DNA of 8,011 nucleotides from Huintestinicola sp050874005. GTDB lineage: Bacteria > Bacillota > Clostridia > Oscillospirales > Ruminococcaceae. Location: assembly GCF_050874005.1 (NCBI RefSeq), contig NZ_JBNMJV010000069.1, positions 1-8,011 of the forward strand, written 5' to 3'. Positions 5,103 to 8,011 of the stretch are shown piece after piece. Numbering within the stretch: position 1 is the first letter of the stretch; each line of letters opens with the position of its first letter. Made by a program: the position numbers and the translations under genes. Under the pieces are notes generated by a model, which did not search any database, had not been told where the DNA came from, and saw nothing but the letters and a program-made list of their open reading frames with translations.

Positions 5103-5894
5103 TTACAGGTTAATCATCTTCTGTAAGTACATTAAAATGGCATTTTCGCCTGCCGTTTTATCCCCCGAAAGCTTTGTTCTTGATATATCAAAAAGCATAC
5201 AGCCGCAATGCCCCTTAAAAGTGGGAAAACAGATTATCCGAAGGGACTTGTCTATCTCGGGGCTGTAGTCGATTATCTCAAGGGTCTCGCCGTAAAGTGC
5301 CGAATGTTCATAGCTTCTGAGCCACTTTTTATCCATATTGGAAAAAATACTGCTGAAAGTATTGCCTATCAGCTGTTCAAGCGGACAGTTTTCAAGGTCT
5401 GCAAGAGCTTCATTTCCGTAACGGAATATCCAATCCACCGCCTGACTTTCCTCATTGAACACCATTTCAATGTCCGCAAAGGCAATGGGGATATTGTCAA
5501 AGCACTTGTAATGCTCGTAATATGCTTCATTGTCCGAGGGATTGTCATTATCCGCAAGCCTTTCGATTATCATCTGCTGCTTGCTTCGGAATTTCGACAG
5601 TATCTCCTTTTTGTGGTAGGAAGAATACGAAAGCACCTCGCCGTTGCTGAGCATTATTGTCTTATCTACGCTGTATATCGCCATTGCCGAAACAAGGCAG
5701 CCACGATTCAGCCTTATAAAATCTTCTCCGTATTTCTCCGAAAACTCATTCAGGGTCATTCGTGTTTTCAGCACCCGACCGTCGGCAACGTGGATAAATG
5801 CGTCCTGCTTTTTCATTGTCAAATACAGTATTTTGCTTATCGGGATAGTATAGGTATTTCTCTTTGATATAAATGTTATGGTCTTTTCTTCCAT
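5103..5894 (-). CDS. LytTR DNA-binding regulator with C-terminal PAS-like domain
   Basis: This 263-residue protein has an N-terminal LytTR DNA-binding domain at about residues 1-103. Typical features are ISKILYLTMKKQDAFIHV, a VLKTRMTLNEF segment, FIRLNRGCLVS and the final YSSYHKKEILSKF. LytTR domains bind paired short repeats near promoters. After a linker (104-130), residues about 131-240 look like a PAS-type sensor (IPIAFADIEMVFNEES, WIFRYGNEALADLE, LIGNTFSSIF). Having LytTR first and the sensor second is the reverse of the usual response regulator, and no receiver domain or partner histidine kinase is seen. The start is supported by GAGGTG (5900-5905) 5 nt before ATG and by its own promoter. 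It lies just upstream of the ubiquitin-domain locus, in the same orientation, and could control it (inference); I found no clear LytTR box there. Confidence 0.87.
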   Translation of the reverse strand: MEEKTITFISKRNTYTIPISKILYLTMKKQDAFIHVADGRVLKTRMTLNEFSEKYGEDFIRLNRGCLVSAMAIYSVDKTIMLSNGEVLSYSSYHKKEILSKFRSKQQMIIERLADNDNPSDNEAYYEHYKCFDNIPIAFADIEMVFNEESQAVDWIFRYGNEALADLENCPLEQLIGNTFSSIFSNMDKKWLRSYEHSALYGETLEIIDYSPEIDKSLRIICFPTFKGHCGCMLFDISRTKLSGDKTAGENAILMYLQKMINL

Positions 5895-5927
5895 AATTGC
5901 ACCTCGTTTCGGATTTGTTGGGGTTAC

Positions 5928-8011
5928 TTATATTATATAGTATTGTGGGGGGATAGTCAAGGAAAATGAGCGGTGAAACAATACCGCCGTATATCTTCCC
6001 GGGGTGGGAGGATATGCGGCGGTATTGAAAAATAGCGTAAAATCGGCGTTTGTTATTTGGTTTTGTGCGTATTTGTTCAATATATTACGGCTTGTTTGAT
6101 TGTGTTTTTCGGTGTTCCTTTTGGGTTGTTCAACATCAGACGGACGTAACGGACAGTCTAAATGATGTAAAGCAATCATTTTCGCCTGCGCATTCATACC
6201 CGCACCGCATTTCTGCGTTGAGCCGAGCAGTATTCTGACCTCTCCGGCATTCATTTTATCAAAGAGCTTCTGCTTCTGTTCAGCAGTTTCATAATCGTGT
6301 ATGAAAGCGATCTCTTCTTCGGGTACTCCCCTGTTCATAAGTTTTCCCTTAATGTCATCATACACGTTAAATTCCTTTGGAGGAATATCCTCAACATCGG
6401 ACATAAGCAGCTTTTCAAGCAGTTCAACGGAATTTACATCATTCAGCTTTCCGTCCTCAAATATTGCCGCCTGAGAATACATCTTACCATCGTCCATGTT
6501 CGGCTTGCGAATTACTACAATATCACCCTCACTCAGCTTGTCGGACTGCTCGGGAGAATGCTTGTCAATGTAACTTTTTGCATCGGCAAATGTTTTTATG
6601 TTCTTCGGATTATCCTCATCACCATTGCCAAGCCCTATTTTCTTGCGGAGAAGCTCATAGCCAAGCTCCTTGCTGCTGTTCGGTCTGTAAACCTCAAATC
6701 TGTCCTGTCGGGAGTCAGACTTTGGTGTGGACATATCGCAGAAAATGCACTGTGTGCTGCGCTTGTCTGTTGTTCTGCTGTAAATATCATATACATTATT
6801 TACACAGAGATTTACCTTTGAGCCTTCTTCATCTTCTAGAATCGGGTTAATAAGTCGCTGGTCAAGTCCTATCTTTCTGCCGTCATTGGTTATAACAAGC
6901 ATATTGTCCTCACGAGGGTCAACCTTTCCGTCACGGATTGCTGTTGCTCTCTTTGAAAGGGACTTTATCAGTTTTTTCTGTGTCCTTGAAGGCTCTGCCA
7001 CTATCTCATGAAAATGTGCGTCAGGCTTTTCAAGGTCAAGGGTATCGGCTGTGCGAATATCTGCACATTCCTTGAACATTCCCATAAGCTCGGGAAGGTT
7101 TGTAAATTTCGCAAAACGTGTCTTGAGCTGATACTTGCCATCAGATTCCGGTTTTAATTCGTAATCGGTTTTTACCTCGCCAAAATCGGCAGCCCATTCG
7201 TCAAAATGATTGATGCCGCAGTCTTTCAGCATATCTGCCTGCAAATACCTCATCATGGTGTAAAGCTCGCACATCGAATTCGAGATGGGCGTTCCCGAGG
7301 CATATGTCTGTCCCTTTCCACCTGTGATCTCGTCCATATACTTTGACTTCATAAGCAAATTGAAGGAACGTGCCGCACCGCCGCTGCCGAGTCCCGAAAC
7401 ATTGTGCATTTTTGTTGCTGTGGCGAGATTCTTATACATATGGCACTCGTCAATGAACAGCTTGTCAAAGCCCAGCTTTTCAAAATCTATGAAATCATCC
7501 TTGACCTGAGCATCGTTGAGCTTATTGAGCCTGTCCTGATAGCTTGCAATAGCGTTTTCAATCTTCTTGACGGAAAAGCTCTTTTCACCATATTCGGCTG
7601 CATACTCCAGCTCCTCACGAAGCTTTTCAAGCTCTGCCTTTATGTATTCCTGCTCACGCTCGGGAGAAAGTCCCATGCGGTCGAACTGCGTGTGACCGAC
7701 AATAACAGCATCCCAGTCATTTGCAGCGATCTTAGCAAACAGTTTCAAACGGTTTGCCTTTTCAAAATCTTTCTTTGTAGCCACAAGAATATTGGCATTG
7801 GGGTACAGCCTTCTGAAATCATTGCCCATCTGCTCCGTAAGGCTGTTGGGTACGGCAAACAGCGATTGTGTATGCAGTCCCAGGCGCTTGCCCTCCATTG
7901 CTATGGCTATCATTTCAAAGGTCTTGCCCGCACCAACGGCGTGAGCAAGCAGCGTATTACCGCCGTATAAAGCTCTTGCAATAGCATTTTTCTGGTGTTC
8001 CTTGAGAGTAA
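5928..8011 (-). CDS. Truncated SNF2-like helicase of an integrative element (partial at right edge)
   Basis: The frame enters from beyond 8011 and is open to a TAA at 5928-5930. It shows SF2 helicase motifs in order: Walker A AHAVGAGKTF (about 7914-7946), Walker B LFIDECHMYKN (DECH near 7440-7451), motif III SGTPISNS, and GSTQKCGAGMNAQ (motif V). It then reads ALHHLDCPLRPSDVEQ, which in relatives leads straight into motif VI (QREGR..RQGN). This matches the very large helicase/methyltransferase proteins of Firmicute integrative conjugative elements, where it would act on DNA during element maintenance or transfer. Homology stops at about 6126. The last 65 codons run through a hairpin and the LytTR promoter and look non-coding. 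Losing motif VI and the usual C-terminal region should abolish ATPase activity, so this is probably a decayed element end. A coiled segment (about 7580-7660) splits the helicase core, as in relatives. Confidence 0.85.
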   Translation of the reverse strand, partial: TLKEHQKNAIARALYGGNTLLAHAVGAGKTFEMIAIAMEGKRLGLHTQSLFAVPNSLTEQMGNDFRRLYPNANILVATKKDFEKANRLKLFAKIAANDWDAVIVGHTQFDRMGLSPEREQEYIKAELEKLREELEYAAEYGEKSFSVKKIENAIASYQDRLNKLNDAQVKDDFIDFEKLGFDKLFIDECHMYKNLATATKMHNVSGLGSGGAARSFNLLMKSKYMDEITGGKGQTYASGTPISNSMCELYTMMRYLQADMLKDCGINHFDEWAADFGEVKTDYELKPESDGKYQLKTRFAKFTNLPELMGMFKECADIRTADTLDLEKPDAHFHEIVAEPSRTQKKLIKSLSKRATAIRDGKVDPREDNMLVITNDGRKIGLDQRLINPILEDEEGSKVNLCVNNVYDIYSRTTDKRSTQCIFCDMSTPKSDSRQDRFEVYRPNSSKELGYELLRKKIGLGNGDEDNPKNIKTFADAKSYIDKHSPEQSDKLSEGDIVVIRKPNMDDGKMYSQAAIFEDGKLNDVNSVELLEKLLMSDVEDIPPKEFNVYDDIKGKLMNRGVPEEEIAFIHDYETAEQKQKLFDKMNAGEVRILLGSTQKCGAGMNAQAKMIALHHLDCPLRPSDVEQPKRNTEKHNQTSRNILNKYAQNQITNADFTLFFNTAAYPPTPGRYTAVLFHRSFSLTIPPQYYII
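5932..5960 (-). promoter_or_regulatory. Sigma-A promoter of the LytTR gene
   Basis: On the minus strand, TTGACT (5955-5960) and TATAAT (5932-5937) are spaced by 17 bp. Transcription would begin near 5925, about 30 nt before the ATG at 5894. The promoter lies inside the meaningless 3' tail of the truncated helicase frame, which confirms that this tail is not real coding sequence. Confidence 0.85.
5979..6027. repeat. Long near-perfect hairpin (22-bp arms, 5-nt loop)
   Basis: Bases 5979-6000 pair with 6006-6027 with only two G-T wobbles and a 5-nt loop. The outer half is CAATACCGCCG. On the minus strand it lacks a T-run after the stem, and on the plus strand A5 follows it, so it is not a textbook terminator. 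It sits between the broken helicase and the LytTR promoter and could be a transcription barrier or a relic of a mobile palindrome. Confidence 0.85.

Noticed and set aside
5208..5867. Plus-strand open frame of 219 codons opposite the LytTR gene
   Set aside because: It is antisense to a clear LytTR protein with a good promoter and ribosome binding site, and its product has no recognisable features.
6073..6133. TTGTTCAA direct repeats as target-site duplication of an insertion
   Set aside because: Only 8 bp, AT-rich and separated by just 45 bp with no terminal inverted repeats; chance is likely, so it is only mentioned with the helicase breakpoint.

Overview
The window looks like an accessory region of a Gram-positive gut or rumen Firmicute, most like Ruminococcus/Oscillospiraceae. 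This is inferred from moderate GC, purine-rich ribosome binding sites, near-consensus sigma-A promoters with 17-bp spacers, an Rpn/PDDEXK_2 protein, a LytTR regulator, an integrative-element helicase and Firmicute-style secreted modular proteins. All intact genes lie on the minus strand, so transcription runs from right to left.

Right to left: 8011-6126 is the central part of a large SNF2-like helicase typical of integrative conjugative elements. It enters from outside the window and loses recognisable homology just before helicase motif VI. A near-perfect 22-bp hairpin (5979-6027) and a clear promoter (5932-5960) follow, then a LytTR DNA-binding regulator with a C-terminal PAS-like domain (5894-5103) and a terminator-like hairpin (4993-5031). 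A perfect consensus promoter (4902-4930) then faces two reading frames. The first (4781-4524) is the truncated start of a secreted protein with a TTG start. The second (4445-1563) is a 960-residue secreted protein. It is followed by a strong terminator (1503-1538). Another excellent promoter (1461-1489) drives an Rpn-family nuclease/transposase-like gene (1431-661), which ends at a bidirectional terminator (611-642). The left edge (1-610) is a graveyard: two convergent 3' gene ends joined at about 512-521, a possible 59-residue ORF, and a perfect 22-bp inverted repeat.

The main discovery is in the 960-residue protein. Right after its signal peptide it carries a domain that aligns without gaps to eukaryotic ubiquitin, 55 of 72 positions identical to human ubiquitin by hand count. 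All seven ubiquitin lysines are kept, but the C-terminal Gly-Gly is missing. Predicted signal-peptidase cleavage falls exactly before the ubiquitin initiator Met. The rest is a beta-helix carbohydrate-binding-like domain, Ig/MBG-like domains, a zinc-ribbon-like CxxC region and a C-terminal repeat domain, with no sortase, dockerin or SLH anchor seen.

The upstream truncated ORF is homologous to the segment that follows ubiquitin, and the two share an exact 33-bp direct repeat. This suggests that a cassette carrying a signal peptide and ubiquitin was spliced into an older secreted-protein gene, or that a tandem paralogue was partly deleted. Recombination between the repeats would give an in-frame, ubiquitin-less protein. 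The LytTR regulator next door is a candidate, unproven, controller.
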